A stretch of 64,000 nt of DNA, taken from the NCBI GenBank assembly GCA_001466705.2, contig LATX02000228.1, forward strand, positions 124,001 to 188,000, read 5' to 3'. This stretch comes from Moniliophthora roreri (lineage: Eukaryota > Basidiomycota > Agaricomycetes > Agaricales > Marasmiaceae). Below the pieces are notes generated by a model, which was not told the origin of the DNA, searched no databases, and saw nothing but the letters and a program-made list of their open reading frames with translations. The position numbers and the translations under genes were made by a program. Positions 21,519 to 31,893 of the stretch are shown here, in pieces (the first letter of the stretch is position 1; each line of letters starts with the position of its first letter).

Positions 21519-21740
21519 GGCATGCTGATTCTTTGGGTGGTTGCCCGAGGCGGGAGATCCATTGCACGGGTTTGACGTTCATTGCTTGTAGGATATAGAA
21601 TGGATGACATGCTTATGCTCTTCTGCTACAGATCGTGCATAGTCTATTTGAAGTTCTGAACAGAAACTATTAAAAAGCCTTGAAATTTAGAGGTTAGAAC
21701 GTTAATTAGCATGCGACAACAGCATTCGGGAGGAGGCAGA
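21448..21740 (+). repeat. Family 3'-flank repeat, copy A
   Basis: Matches sequence 3' of copy C (30904-31090) and, more distantly, copy D (33680-33870). Shared landmarks include CGATAGATCCAAC, TGCTGATTCTTTGGGTGGTT, TTAGAACGTTAATTAG and GGAGGCAGAAC versus GGAAGAAGGTAGAAC. It shows that whole loci, flanks included, were duplicated. Confidence 0.65.
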
Positions 21741-23090
21741 ACGTACGGATTCTTCGAATCACTCTCAGACTGGCACGTTTTGCCCTGAAATCCCGGATCC
21801 GAATCCTCAGTGACTTATTTCATCGGTATTATCTTGCGGAGAACGAAGAATCGTAGGAATGACATGAGCCTGTCTGGGATGGTAACGCATGAACACCTCA
21901 GGAAGGTACCCAGAACCAGTTCCTGCACGTCGTCAGAATCAAAATTAGTAATACATGGGCGGGTTTGGGGCGACCGGTACCTTTCAGAGGCCTTGACCTT
22001 CTCGAGAACACGGAGATGTTGGTTGCGATTGCTGTTGCCACTAATTGTCGTGCCCAAGTATATTTCCTTCTACGTGCTTATCGGCCCTCTTCGAAGCTGA
22101 CTTTATCTTCTTTTCCGCCGTCAAGGTTTTGGGAACGCTGACACGAAGGTTCAGCTTAACCTTCCTCCGGTGGTGAGGTCTGGCAAGTGTGGGAGTAATT
22201 GAATGTGTAGGAGGTAAAAGAGCTCGGTGTGTAGGCAGGATCTTCATAAGGGTACCTTCGTTTTCCAGTATCGGTATACAAGTAGAAGGATTACTCACTC
22301 AGTGTTCTCCTTGCAGCTCAAACCTCTGCTAGCTCTTTCCATTCAATACCCATGTCTAAATATACCTATTTGGTGCGGAGATCAGCCAGCAAGGTTCTTG
22401 GAAGTACATCGTGGAAGCAATTCATGTTCAGAAGCGCCCAGAGACATGGCCCTTCCACAGGCACCGCCGCATCGTCTCTTCCTTCCAACTCTCATGCACA
22501 AACTCCGTTCACCCATGACTCCTACAAGGATCGTTAGGCGCCGCCATTGGTGGGTGATTCAGTTATATAGCAATACGCTGTGATATGCTTGCGTACCATG
22601 TGTTGCTCAGGAACACAAAAAAGTGGGTTTGCGGCTCTTGAGCTTGATGTCGCCGCGAGCGAATGGAACATGGGACTTACGTCACACCATCCTTCTCTTT
22701 CGCTCTTCGCCTCTTTCCACACTGACGCACGCCCAAAGCACACCTCTCTCCCCATGAATTCTCTCTAATGGTTTATAGACTTCCCACCAACGCCAGACAG
22801 TGTCAAGGAGCAAGGATCTCAACATGTCACTCACATTAATAATAATTGGTCGCACTCCCAAGCAGACTCATGTGCTCGTCAGATCCCTACTACCGGTAGC
22901 GCTCGTTAGTGCCTCCTCAAAAAATCTGTGACTTGATTGTGTATTGAGCAGCTTTCCTCGAACTGCATCCTTGCTGCTCGATTCTTGCCGTCTATCGCTA
23001 AATCGGCCAACCTGGACTTCGATCTACGATGTCTTTCGTTGTAGGTCTAACGTGGGTCCCTCCATGTCTCAGTGCCCCAATTTGGTGCTT
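21741..23090. other. Intergenic between ubiquitin-like copies A and B
   Basis: Only short frames. On the minus strand around 22080-21930 the conceptual reading RRSRPLKGTGRPKPAHVL looks protein-like but is broken by stops within 150 bases on either side; it may be an old gene relic. No terminal repeats or splice-consistent model. Confidence 0.45.
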
Positions 23091-23312
23091 CCCCGGCGCA
23101 TGTATCAAACCTTAACTTTATCTTGCACGGATAAATTGGCCTTGGTCTCTATATTCTGGTATCTTTCCTTCACCCCAGCCTTCGATTTCCGCAAGGTTGG
23201 GTCCCTCACTTCGTACCCAGTCTCCCCAGCGTGGTGTCCACTTGGACGCTCTAAGCTTCACATAGGACAAGTTCCGGCAGAAATCAGCTCTATCCACCTC
23301 CAAAACCGAGCA

Positions 23313-24799
23313 ATGTTGACTGTTTCAGACCGGTGGAGACCTGGCGTTGCGCAACCAGCGCAACCATCAATGTCAAAAATCATCATCTTGAAATGTGGAG
23401 GAAGAAAAATAATAGTCCCAAGGCCCACCACATACGATGTAGGTGCTCTCACAACTGCATCACAGCTTTCAGCTCGATAACACACGCTTAGGGCTTAGTC
23501 GCTTCAGCTGACAAACATTTTCCACAATTTCGTGATCTCCCGGTCAGTTTCCAAACTGACCAGCTGGCAATTTCAGAGGGATCGTTCGTGGAGATTACGC
23601 CCGAGGCGTGGCATCTCGTTTTGCCTGAAGTGACGACGGTCAATGTCATCACAGGATCTGCAGATGCGTTGCATGTGGAAAATTCAAGTGAGTCTTAATT
23701 CGTGGATCGACGTGACCAAAGTTCATAATAAAGCACAGAGGTGTATACGTTATTTATCAAGACACTCACCGGAAAGACTATCCGCCTTGAAGCGGCGCCG
23801 CTTGAAACTATCGACAAGATCAAGGTCAAGATACAGGATCTAAATGGAATACCTCCAGATGAACAGCGACTTATCTTCGCCGGAAAACAGTTGGAGGATG
23901 GACGTACACTTTCTGACTACAACATTGAGAAAAATTCAACGATTCATCTGGTTCTCATGCGCCGTGGCGGAAAGCCTGTCATCTATCTACTCTCTCCTTG
24001 TGAGCAGGAAGCACGCGTTCAGCTGAGCCTCGTTCCACAGTGGGAATTCTCAGCCATATATCCTGTCGTGCCAATTGAGCAGGGATGCTTCCCTTCAAAG
24101 GGCCAGTCGATTGAATGGCTAGTGAAGACCCACAAGGACGGAAATCTCACAGAGCTATCGACGGGCGCTGATGTTTCTTACTTGTTCTGGGAAGCTCTGT
24201 GAGTACTAATCTCAATCAGACTAGAGGTAACCGCTGACAATCATCTTCCAGCACTGACCCTGACTCGCTTCAGATGTCACCTCCACCTTCTCCTAGAATG
24301 GGACAATCATCGGAATGTTTCATCCCCAACAAGCCTGTGCTAAACAGTGCAAACTCGGTCGTGCTACCCATTGGGATGATTCCTCAGTATCTTGACAAGG
24401 CACTTCTTGCCCTCGGGCTTCATACCGAAGCACGTACCTCTTTCATAACGTAGGCATCATTCTCCACGGATGTAATCATTTTGATTGATGACCTTTTTCT
24501 ATAGATATTGGCTTCCTTCACTTCTGAAGCATACCTACGTCGCACTTCGTTTCCTTCCTCAAGCTGTTTACGAACCCGCTGCACCGCTCAACGTATCTCC
24601 GCCACCCGATGTCACGATGCGAATCTTCATGCTATTCCGGGGTGTCTGTGCAGAGGACGTTGCGGAATGGCATGAATCGGTAAAGAAAGCCGATCTGGAT
24701 GTGGAGATGTGGAGAGAGATTGTTGGCGTTGACATTGATAGAGCGTTGGATAAGGATTTATTCCGTGTTTTGGAATGGGGAGGTATGGAGGTTCTGTGA
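23313..24799 (+). CDS. Ubiquitin-like fusion protein, copy B (intact)
   Basis: Five exons: 23313-23438, 23492-23687, 23739-24198, 24252-24449 and 24505-24799. All phases agree, giving 424 residues; this is the reference copy. Domain 1: [18 protein letters not shown] to PEVTTVNVI. Domain 2 is close to ubiquitin: [57 protein letters not shown], ending [10 protein letters not shown]. It keeps the equivalents of Ile44 and Lys48 and the Gly-Gly, but as an internal site. Module 3 starts [20 protein letters not shown] and contains [12 protein letters not shown] and [10 protein letters not shown] Ser/Pro linker and a helical end follow ([37 protein letters not shown]). Known ubiquitin fusions are cut after Gly-Gly by deubiquitinases; whether this one is cut is open. 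Confidence 0.85.
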
Positions 24800-25070
24800 G
24801 TCGAGAGCTGCTAATGGGGATTCCCTCACTTTCATTTCTTGGTCTTTGAAAATTTCTCTGTACAAGGTTCTAGTCCGTTGTAGTACTTCTGTGTGTTTAC
24901 TGTTCGTTCAACATTCCTGCCCTCAAAAGGTTTTCCAAGTCTTAAGATGTTTCTGAACCCAGGAACTTCTTTCGCGTTTTGACATGCCTTACCGTTTACT
25001 AATACAATCTGGTGCAAGAGAGATTCGGGACATCATGCGGCCTGGAGGAATATAGAACACTGTCAGATTG
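24800..25070 (+). repeat. Family 3'-flank repeat, copy B
   Basis: Downstream of copy B the sequence matches the region after copy C (about 30600-30880). Shared landmarks include CATTTCTTGGTCTT, TCTGTACAA, GAACCCAGGAA, GCCTTACCGTTTACT and GGTGCAAGAGAGATTCGGGA. The match stops near 25070, where the inverted F-box unit begins, so that unit inserted into or replaced the rest of the flank. Confidence 0.65.
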
Positions 25071-25074
25071 AGGC

Positions 25075-25200
25075 GGACACTTGGCCATTGCTGACAACGA
25101 ACCTACCGCTGATACTGAAGCAGGCGGCGACACGCCCAAGTAGGCTATCGGGAGACCGAATGCCATCATGAGCGCGACTCTCAGAAGCCTTCCTTGTAAT
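25075..25200 (+). pseudogene. Methyltransferase fragment in the inverted F-box unit
   Basis: Plus-strand piece related to the methyltransferase C-terminal half, similar to 13550-13640 read in reverse: GCGGACACTTGGCCATTGCT, then AACGAACCTACCGCTGATAC and GACACGCCCAAG. It stands in the same position relative to the neighbouring F-box gene as the fragments in units 1 to 3, but is shorter and more decayed. Confidence 0.65.
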
Positions 25201-25313
25201 AGGTCAGATATTTGTACAACCTGTGTTTAAGCTGATTTATCGGACATGCAGTGTTCTCTCAGCTTTGTATGGCGGTTGTTGTGGCATAGTTCGTGTTTGC
25301 TACCGAGGCATCT

Positions 25314-26924
25314 TCAAATTACATCGCGCCCTAAGAATTCTATAATGCATTCCATACCGCGCTCCTTAAGGTTCATCATCCTTGCCAACAATTCAGCAGG
25401 CAGCCACCGATCATAACCTTGGAAGCGCAATTGGATGCATTTCAAAGGGCAGACTTGTCTTTCCAACAATGCTATCGCTGCCTCAACCAGCTCGACTCCA
25501 AACGGGCTCTTATGCTCGCGGATCCCCAGGGACCCAAGACAGGGAGCTACCGAACTGTCTGCACCCAAAACGAGGAGCAGCTCACGAGCGATGCCTACTG
25601 CATCTTCCGAGTCTGTTTCTCCACTATAGCAGATTTCAAAATCTGTCAAGAGGGGAAGTGCGCGAAAAATTTGTACTATGGAGCCACGAGGTAACCTCAG
25701 GCGCCCTAAATCGAGTGATGCCTTCGCTAATGACTGGGAAAACGGCAGCAAAAGGGGCACGACCTGAAATACGGCATTCTGCTCAACCCTATAAGTGTTC
25801 AGCAGTTTGAGCGAATTGAGTGACGGCAATGCTAGTGCCCTCAACAAGTTCTCAAGATCATTTGTATACCCCCAGAAATCGAGAGACAGACACTGAAGGG
25901 AGGGCATTCTAACAATCTGGCCTGCAGGACGAATGTTAAGGCTGCGCTGCCCTAAGCCTGTCATTTTCAGTGTCTGAAGGGAGCTGCATTCGCGCAGGAT
26001 GTCCAAGATGGGTTCTGAACGAGTAACGGTTTGGATATCCAGCGATACGAGCCTCTCAAGTGGAAGAAATCGGACTAACGAGAGGCCGATGATCGCTGCG
26101 TGAGTCAGCCTGGGAGCAGTTCGAACGTTATCCCAAAACCGAGGATTTTCCTTGTAAGATGTGGAATACATCTTGATCGATTGCATGAATGGGAAGGAAA
26201 CAGTTGTAGAAGGTACTGGCGCTCGTGCCATCAGTTTTGCATCGTGAAGGTTTACAATATCGAGCGCTTTGCATCGCGCTATATTGCGAAATAAAAGCTG
26301 AAGGGCAGCTAGGCTGTTCGGCGGCATATAATGGTGATCATAGGACCCGCCATACCTCATCCGTACTGTTAGAGGGACATCAGCTGCGTTTCGGAGATAT
26401 TGCTCTAGCAAGGCATTAATGCCAAACTTGAGCCAGGTGATGTCGATACTGATAGAAGACCACAAACGAGGCAGGGATCCCATGATTCCTCTCCACTGAG
26501 TCGAGACTCGGGACAAAACAGACGGCAGGGCGACCTTGACAGTAGAATCGTAGTCGACAAAGAGTGAATATTCCTCTGATGCGCAAGCCAGATCAAATAT
26601 ATCGGACCATAGCTCACTCGGGAGTCTCCTTCGCGAAGAGATAAAGCTCCTTCGGTGTGTAATCTGCGTCTGAAGAGTCGACCTCTCCCGTTCCAACTGA
26701 TCTACGATACGTCGTAGACGAGTTATCTCTTGGTCATAACGTGCCAATTCATACTCTTCATCTGCTATGATTTTGGAAGTCCGGGCATGGTCATCCGTGG
26801 ACGGTACCACATTCGAGCGAAAATCGTTCATCGATACGGGTGGATATGTGTGCGACTCCGACACACTAAACGTGTTGTTGCATTTAGAGCAAAGGGGAAT
26901 AGAGGAGGCAAGAATATTGGACAT
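25314..26924 (-). CDS. F-box protein, inverted copy 4
   Basis: A single exon of 536 residues starting MSNILASSIPLCSKCNNTF. F-box core RRLPSELWSDIFDLACASEE follows the coiled-coil-like helix DEEYELARYDQEITRLRRIV. The Leu-rich remainder aligns end to end with the tandem copies, mixing traits of copies 2 and 3 (SIKMYSTSYKENPRFWDNVR; LSLDFWGYTNDLENLLRALA). It ends EFLGRDVI. Probable SCF substrate adaptor by family. It is flanked by ubiquitin-like genes on both sides. Confidence 0.85.
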   Translation of the reverse strand: MSNILASSIPLCSKCNNTFSVSESHTYPPVSMNDFRSNVVPSTDDHARTSKIIADEEYELARYDQEITRLRRIVDQLERERSTLQTQITHRRSFISSRRRLPSELWSDIFDLACASEEYSLFVDYDSTVKVALPSVLSRVSTQWRGIMGSLPRLWSSISIDITWLKFGINALLEQYLRNAADVPLTVRMRYGGSYDHHYMPPNSLAALQLLFRNIARCKALDIVNLHDAKLMARAPVPSTTVSFPFMQSIKMYSTSYKENPRFWDNVRTAPRLTHAAIIGLSLVRFLPLERLVSLDIQTVTRSEPILDILRECSSLQTLKMTGLGQRSLNIRPAGQIVRMPSLQCLSLDFWGYTNDLENLLRALALPSLNSLKLLNTYRVEQNAVFQVVPLLLPFSQSLAKASLDLGRLRLPRGSIVQIFRALPLLTDFEICYSGETDSEDAVGIARELLLVLGADSSVAPCLGSLGIREHKSPFGVELVEAAIALLERQVCPLKCIQLRFQGYDRWLPAELLARMMNLKERGMECIIEFLGRDVI

Positions 26925-27060
26925 TTGATACGGCTTAAAAATGATTATCAGTTTCGACTTCAGGTACGAGGATGGCTTATTTCTTGCCTTTGATGATGAC
27001 TTTGGGGATTCGTGGTGGTGGTTTGGGATCGAATTGCCGTGTCACGCCAAGTTGGCCACT

Positions 27061-28890
27061 CGCACCTTGCCAGGTATCACGTGATGGTTCCCGCGCATCG
27101 CACCTATTGAAGGCTCTATTGTCCTTTATCAGAATCAGAATCTCTTTCTGCACATCCTTCCTGCCAATTCTCATTTTCTTCTCATAGCGCTACCCCCAAG
27201 ACCATCTCGAGCGATTCATTCACGGAACACTCCTCTTGCTATCCATAATTGAGCCGACCCGAGCTTCGCACTCCAGTCAAAGCCGATATCTAACAAGAAA
27301 CTCCCCTGGGAAAAGCTGGGAACTGAGATAGGTCAAGTCACAGTAAACAGGAGTTTCTTCAGGTTGAAGCATTCAGGAGCATGAATCTCCTAGATTAAGT
27401 TTGCAGGGGAAAGGGCATAGTCAAGTTTTGGTTGCAGGCTGAGGTTGCCAAAGATGATAATGCGGACGTGGAATGACAAGTTACAAGGAGGGGCCGTTTG
27501 ACATTTTCCTGGCACCACTACGTTTCATTCATTGCTTTCTTACCTCCTTTCATTACTCATTCTTAAAATGGTAGATTACTCATGAACAACGTCTCTTTAT
27601 TCAACGGGACTGAGAAGCGAACGATCAGACCAATTCGAGCCCCGGATACTAGGCTCGCAAGTTATTTCATCGGGCGACACGCCAACAAAGTTGGGCTATG
27701 ATGAATTCGGTGAGGTGTAAGTCGTACCTTTCCTTTACTCTTACCTCTACTCACCCGCGTTTGTCTTGTAAGGTTCAAGGTGTATCTTGAACTTCTGCGC
27801 ACTGAACTGTGTACTCACTGAGACCGAGTATAGATAGTAATCGAGTTTGTCCAGACACGATTGAAATGAGACTTTTCGCGTCACAAGCTTCGAGGGCTCT
27901 GTCCTTTGCTATCCTGTATCCCAGCTACTGGATCTCCGTGTTATACCACACCGCCGCCTTCCGAATGTGACGAAGCGTAACAAGACTGCACCATCACCTA
28001 AACACCCCGACCTTTCAACAACTCTCAACATTGGCTGCTAGGCGTGACCTGTACACCCTGAGATCCCTTCAGCCTCATATGGGTGCTCTATTCCGAGAAG
28101 GTTGGGACCGTTGTGATACAGGTATTGGGCTTCATGAGACGGCTTGGAGTGGGGCCAGGTTATCCAGGAGGTTACTGGCAAGGGCTCGATCGAGGCACTT
28201 GACAAGATGGCTGTTGTGAACATGGCATTGGAACCTCTGGCGATTGATATGCCCCTGCCAGGTAGTTTGGTGCGCCGAGAGAACATTTCAAGTTCGCGGC
28301 TCGCTTCATACTTTGGGTCTGGCTGGAAGATGAGCACTAATACCGTTGCATCTTTTCACGAACGCAAAATCAGTTACGCAATTGCTATGCTGATTCACCA
28401 CACACCCCATGGACTGGACGAGCGAAAGACGTTGCAGACAGGTGTTTCGATGTTTCACTCGAGAATGCCTGGAGGAAGCTTTACTAGGGTAAGCGGCTGT
28501 TGATGCCACTGACGCAGGCTCGGATGAGCAGACCCTGGAAAAGCAACACGTGGAGTATTTGGGTTTGAGCTAGATGCACCGCGAAAAAGACGATAATCAG
28601 GGTAAAGAGGTGTTTCGGACACCGGTCGGACAGTTTGGACGCTACTCTTGTTGTTATTTTCATTTCGGATATCCCTCGGCATTGTTCATCTGTGAATTGC
28701 TCTTCTTGGACTGGACCCTGGATGCATGGATCGGTGGTGCATGTGGTCCACTGCCATGGATATATTGCACGTCGTCTCTGGTCTAATATTCCGCTAAAAT
28801 ATAAGTTGAAAAACTAGGCGATCGGTTTAACGTCGCGGCCTCGGAGTCTTCCGAGAACCCTCTGCTCTGCTCTACATAACTTGGTGTGTT
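27061..28890. other. Intergenic, possible relic
   Basis: 1.8 kb between the inverted F-box unit and ubiquitin-like copy C. A plus-strand frame at 28144-28503 (119 codons, with ALDKMAVVNMALEPLAIDMP) has no recognisable domain, no clear start context and no spliced continuation. It may be a fragment of an older gene. Confidence 0.5.
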
Positions 28891-29083
28891 TTCTCGGCTG
28901 TACATATCAAACTCTATTTTGTGCGGATATATAAGTCTGCCTCGCTCTCCACAGCTTTTTGTGCTCTTCCCCTCACCCCAACCTATATATCAATCTCCTC
29001 GCTGTGCTCAGCTACAGATCCTTCTTTTTGACTCTGTTTGCGGACACGTACCGGTACACAGCAGTCGTTCGCCTCACCAAAAG
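28890..29083 (+). promoter_or_regulatory. Promoter of ubiquitin-like copy C with TATA box
   Basis: Contains TATATAAG at 28928-28935, about 155 bp before the start codon, followed by a pyrimidine-rich stretch (CTCTTCCCCTCACCCCAACC). The flank is related to those of copies A and B, which lack the intact TATA element. Confidence 0.55.
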
Positions 29084-30746
29084 ATGTCCCGTCCACAAGC
29101 CTCTAAGGATCGCAATGTTGTAGCGCTTGCACCTACCGCTAGCCGGCTGCCGTCCACATCGGAATTAATCATCTTAAGATTCGGCGAAAGAAAAGTAGTG
29201 GTCCCTAGGCCTTCCGGGTACCAAGTGAGTTCTAACTCCTGGAGTCTCTGCATCAAGCTAAAAATCGAGCAATGCGCAGTGTTTAGTCGATTCAGCACGG
29301 AGAAACTTTGAGCTGTTTCGTACGACTTCAGTCAGTTTCAAAACTGGCCAGCTGGCAATTTCGGAAGGGTCGCCTGTTGAAATCACGCCAGAGGCATGGC
29401 ATCTTATTTCAAGTTCACCCGAAGTGACGATTCTCGATGTCGTCAAAGCATCTGCTGCAGATGCAGATGCATTGCACACTGAAGATTTAGGTGAGGTTTA
29501 ACGTTTAACTCTTCAATCAACCTAACTAAAGCTGACCATAGAGCGCAGAGGCGTTTAGAATATTTGTCAAGACACTCACCGGAAAGACCATTTTTCTTGA
29601 AACTGCATCATTGCTCGAAACCATCAAATTCAAGATAGACAGCAAAGAAGGCATACCTCCAGATCAACAGCGTCTCATTTTCGCTGGCAAACAGCTAGAG
29701 GAATGGCATACACTTTCAAAGTATGGTATCCAGAAAGACTCGACGCTTCATTTGATTTTGAAACTTGGTGGTGGGAAGCCTGTCATTTATCTGATCTCTC
29801 CTCGTGAGCGGGAAGCACGCGTTCAGCTGAGCCTCGTTCCACAGTGGGAATTCTCAGCCGTATATCCTGTCGTGCCGATTGAGCAGGCGTGCTCTCCTTC
29901 AAAGGGTCAGTCGATCGAGTGGCTCGTGAAGACCCGCAAAGATGGTTCTCTCACAGAACTGTCCGCGGGTGCTGACGTTGCTTACTTGTTTTGGGAAACT
30001 CAGTAAGTATTTTCCCGATAATCGGCCAGGCCGTGTACTCACGATGCTCGTTGCCTATTTCTAGTACCAACTCCGAGATTCAGATGTCGCCACCACCTTC
30101 TCCTAGGATGGAACAATCCCCGGAATGCTTCATTCCCAATCAGCCTGTATTGAACAGTGCAAACTCTGTCGTGCTACCCATTGAGATGATTCCTCAGTAT
30201 CTTGACAAGGCACTTCTTGCTCTTGGGCTTCATACCGAAGCACGTACCTCTTTCATCACGTGGGCATCATTCTTTACGCATAATAGTTACTTTCCATTGA
30301 CGCCATTCCTCTATAGATATTGGCTTCCTTCACTCCTGAAACATAGCCACATTGCGCTTCGTTTCCTTCCTCAAGCTGTTTACGAACCCGCTGCACGGCT
30401 AGACGTTTCTCCGCCACCCGATGTCACCACGAGAATCTTCATGCTGTTCCATGGTGTCTGTGCAGAGGATCTCGCGAAGTGGTCTGAAGCAATAAGGAGG
30501 GCCGATTTGGATGTGGAAATGTGGAGAGAGATTGTTGGCATTGACATTGCGAGAGCGTTGGATAAGGATTTATTCCGTGTTCTGGAGGTATGGAGGTTCT
30601 CTGAGTTGAGAGCCACTTTGAACGGGTCACGTATCCCCTCAATTGCATTTCTTGGTCTTAAACTTTTTCTGTACAATCTTCCGGTCCATCGGAGTACTTC
30701 TGTATGTTTACCGCTCGTTCAACCTCAAGATTTTTCCAGATCTTGA
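29084..30746 (+). CDS. Ubiquitin-like fusion protein, copy C (C-terminal frameshift)
   Basis: Exons 29084-29224, 29280-29490, 29549-30002, 30065-30259 and 30317-30746 keep phase, giving 476 residues. Domain 1: [20 protein letters not shown] to PEVTILDVV. Domain 2: [52 protein letters not shown], ending [10 protein letters not shown], so the Arg of RGG is replaced by Gly. Module 3 is well kept. Near the end, a 7-base deletion relative to B and D removes the bases encoding EWGG (copy C reads GTTCTGGAGGTATGG). The conserved end LEWGGMEVL is replaced by a foreign tail of about 45 residues ending QPQDFSRS. The last intron (57 nt) has no stop in frame, so its retention would add 19 residues. Confidence 0.78.
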
Positions 30747-31893
30747 AATATTCCTGAACCCAGGAATGTATTACTCCCGCATTTTTGATACGCCTTACCG
30801 TTTACTGGTATATATCCAATACAATCGGGTGCAAGAGAGATTCGGGAGGCCTGAAGAACACAAATCACTGCCAAGAGGGTTCCATAGTCACAAGAGTTGT
30901 TGTTGGAGTCGATGACCACGACTCTCGATAGATCCAACATGTATCACCTTCGAAGCTAAACTGGCTCGAGGTAAGGGATACTGAGGTATGCTGGTTCTTT
31001 GGGTGGTTGTTCGAGACGAGGGAGAGATACATGGTACGGGAATCGGTCTGATGTTTATTAGAATGACATCCTCTTTTGCTACAGACTCCTGCACCGCCTA
31101 TCTGAAAAGACAACTTGTCCTGAGTCCCGACGTTCTCCGTGCACGACTTTCAAGATAATGAGCTTAATCTTTTTCCATTCAAAGGCCGGGGCAAGCTGGA
31201 CTGCTAAGCTCGATCGTTGTGCATTTGCCTTCGTCAGTGAGCGGTTCCAGCTACTTGACCAACGAACAGTGTATGGTTTTGGGGCGATGCTCATGGTCGC
31301 GTTCGTACCAAGAGCACTACGAATTCCGGAGTGGAGACATCAGAGCGGCATAGGAACGACGCGTGCTGTAACGCACCGGCCCACTATCTCTTCACGTAAT
31401 TTCTCCAATTCTATTTCACGTTGAAAGGTCCTCCAATCGTGCTATTTTCGATACTGGATGTCGTGCTGTAAAAGAACTGGTTACGGAGGTCAATCATTCT
31501 CGAAGGACTCGCCTAACCAACTGCTTATACATAATACTCGTCTTCTCCTTACGCCACGCAACTCAGCTCCTCCAGATCATCTTTCACTTCGAGAAGCCCC
31601 AGCCAATTATCAGAATTTGGTATCATATAAGAGTCTTCGATGAGGCGGAAGCAAGGCGTACTAGGGGGCGTTAATCGAGCAAAGAATCAAGTGAAATGCT
31701 TGAGTAACGAGTTTGAGTGAGCGACACGGACTCGGAGTTATCGTGGGAACCACGCCAAGCCCGAAGGAAACTGTCGCGACCGTGACTCTGTTTGTACAAG
31801 GTTCCGACGCGACAATATTGTCTTCGAGAAGCTCAACGCACTCTCGCAGCGCGAAGCAAGAATCCCACAACGCCAGGATGGTGCGGATACGCT
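30747..31893. other. Intergenic, includes family 3'-flank repeat
   Basis: 30747-31090 is shared family flank: it matches the regions downstream of copies B and A, including the GGAGTCGATGACCACGACTC stretch at 30904. From 31090 to 31893 only short frames are visible, with no gene supported. The end of this stretch should hold the promoter of copy D but shows little likeness to the promoters of A, B and C. Confidence 0.5.

Larger units (their letters stand above)
25075..27060. repeat. Inverted dispersed copy of the F-box unit
   Basis: Holds the methyltransferase fragment, the spacer with GTTTGCTACC, the F-box gene and the start of the upstream flank (the GGTGGTGGTTTGGGATC region near 27020), all inverted relative to 5.6-13.7 kb. 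It sits between ubiquitin-like copies B and C. A composite DNA segment therefore moved, not a spliced transcript. Confidence 0.7.

Noticed and set aside
23741..24202. Reading the ubiquitin-like region as a stand-alone ubiquitin gene
   Set aside because: The exon is joined in phase to an N-terminal domain and continues past Gly-Gly into a conserved module; several ubiquitin residues differ.
25075..27060. Inverted F-box copy as a retroposed (processed) gene, since the gene lacks introns
   Set aside because: The copy carries non-transcribed flanks, including an antisense methyltransferase fragment, so it moved as DNA.
28144..28503. 119-codon plus-strand open frame as a possible gene
   Set aside because: No recognised motif and no continuation by splicing; probably relic or chance.
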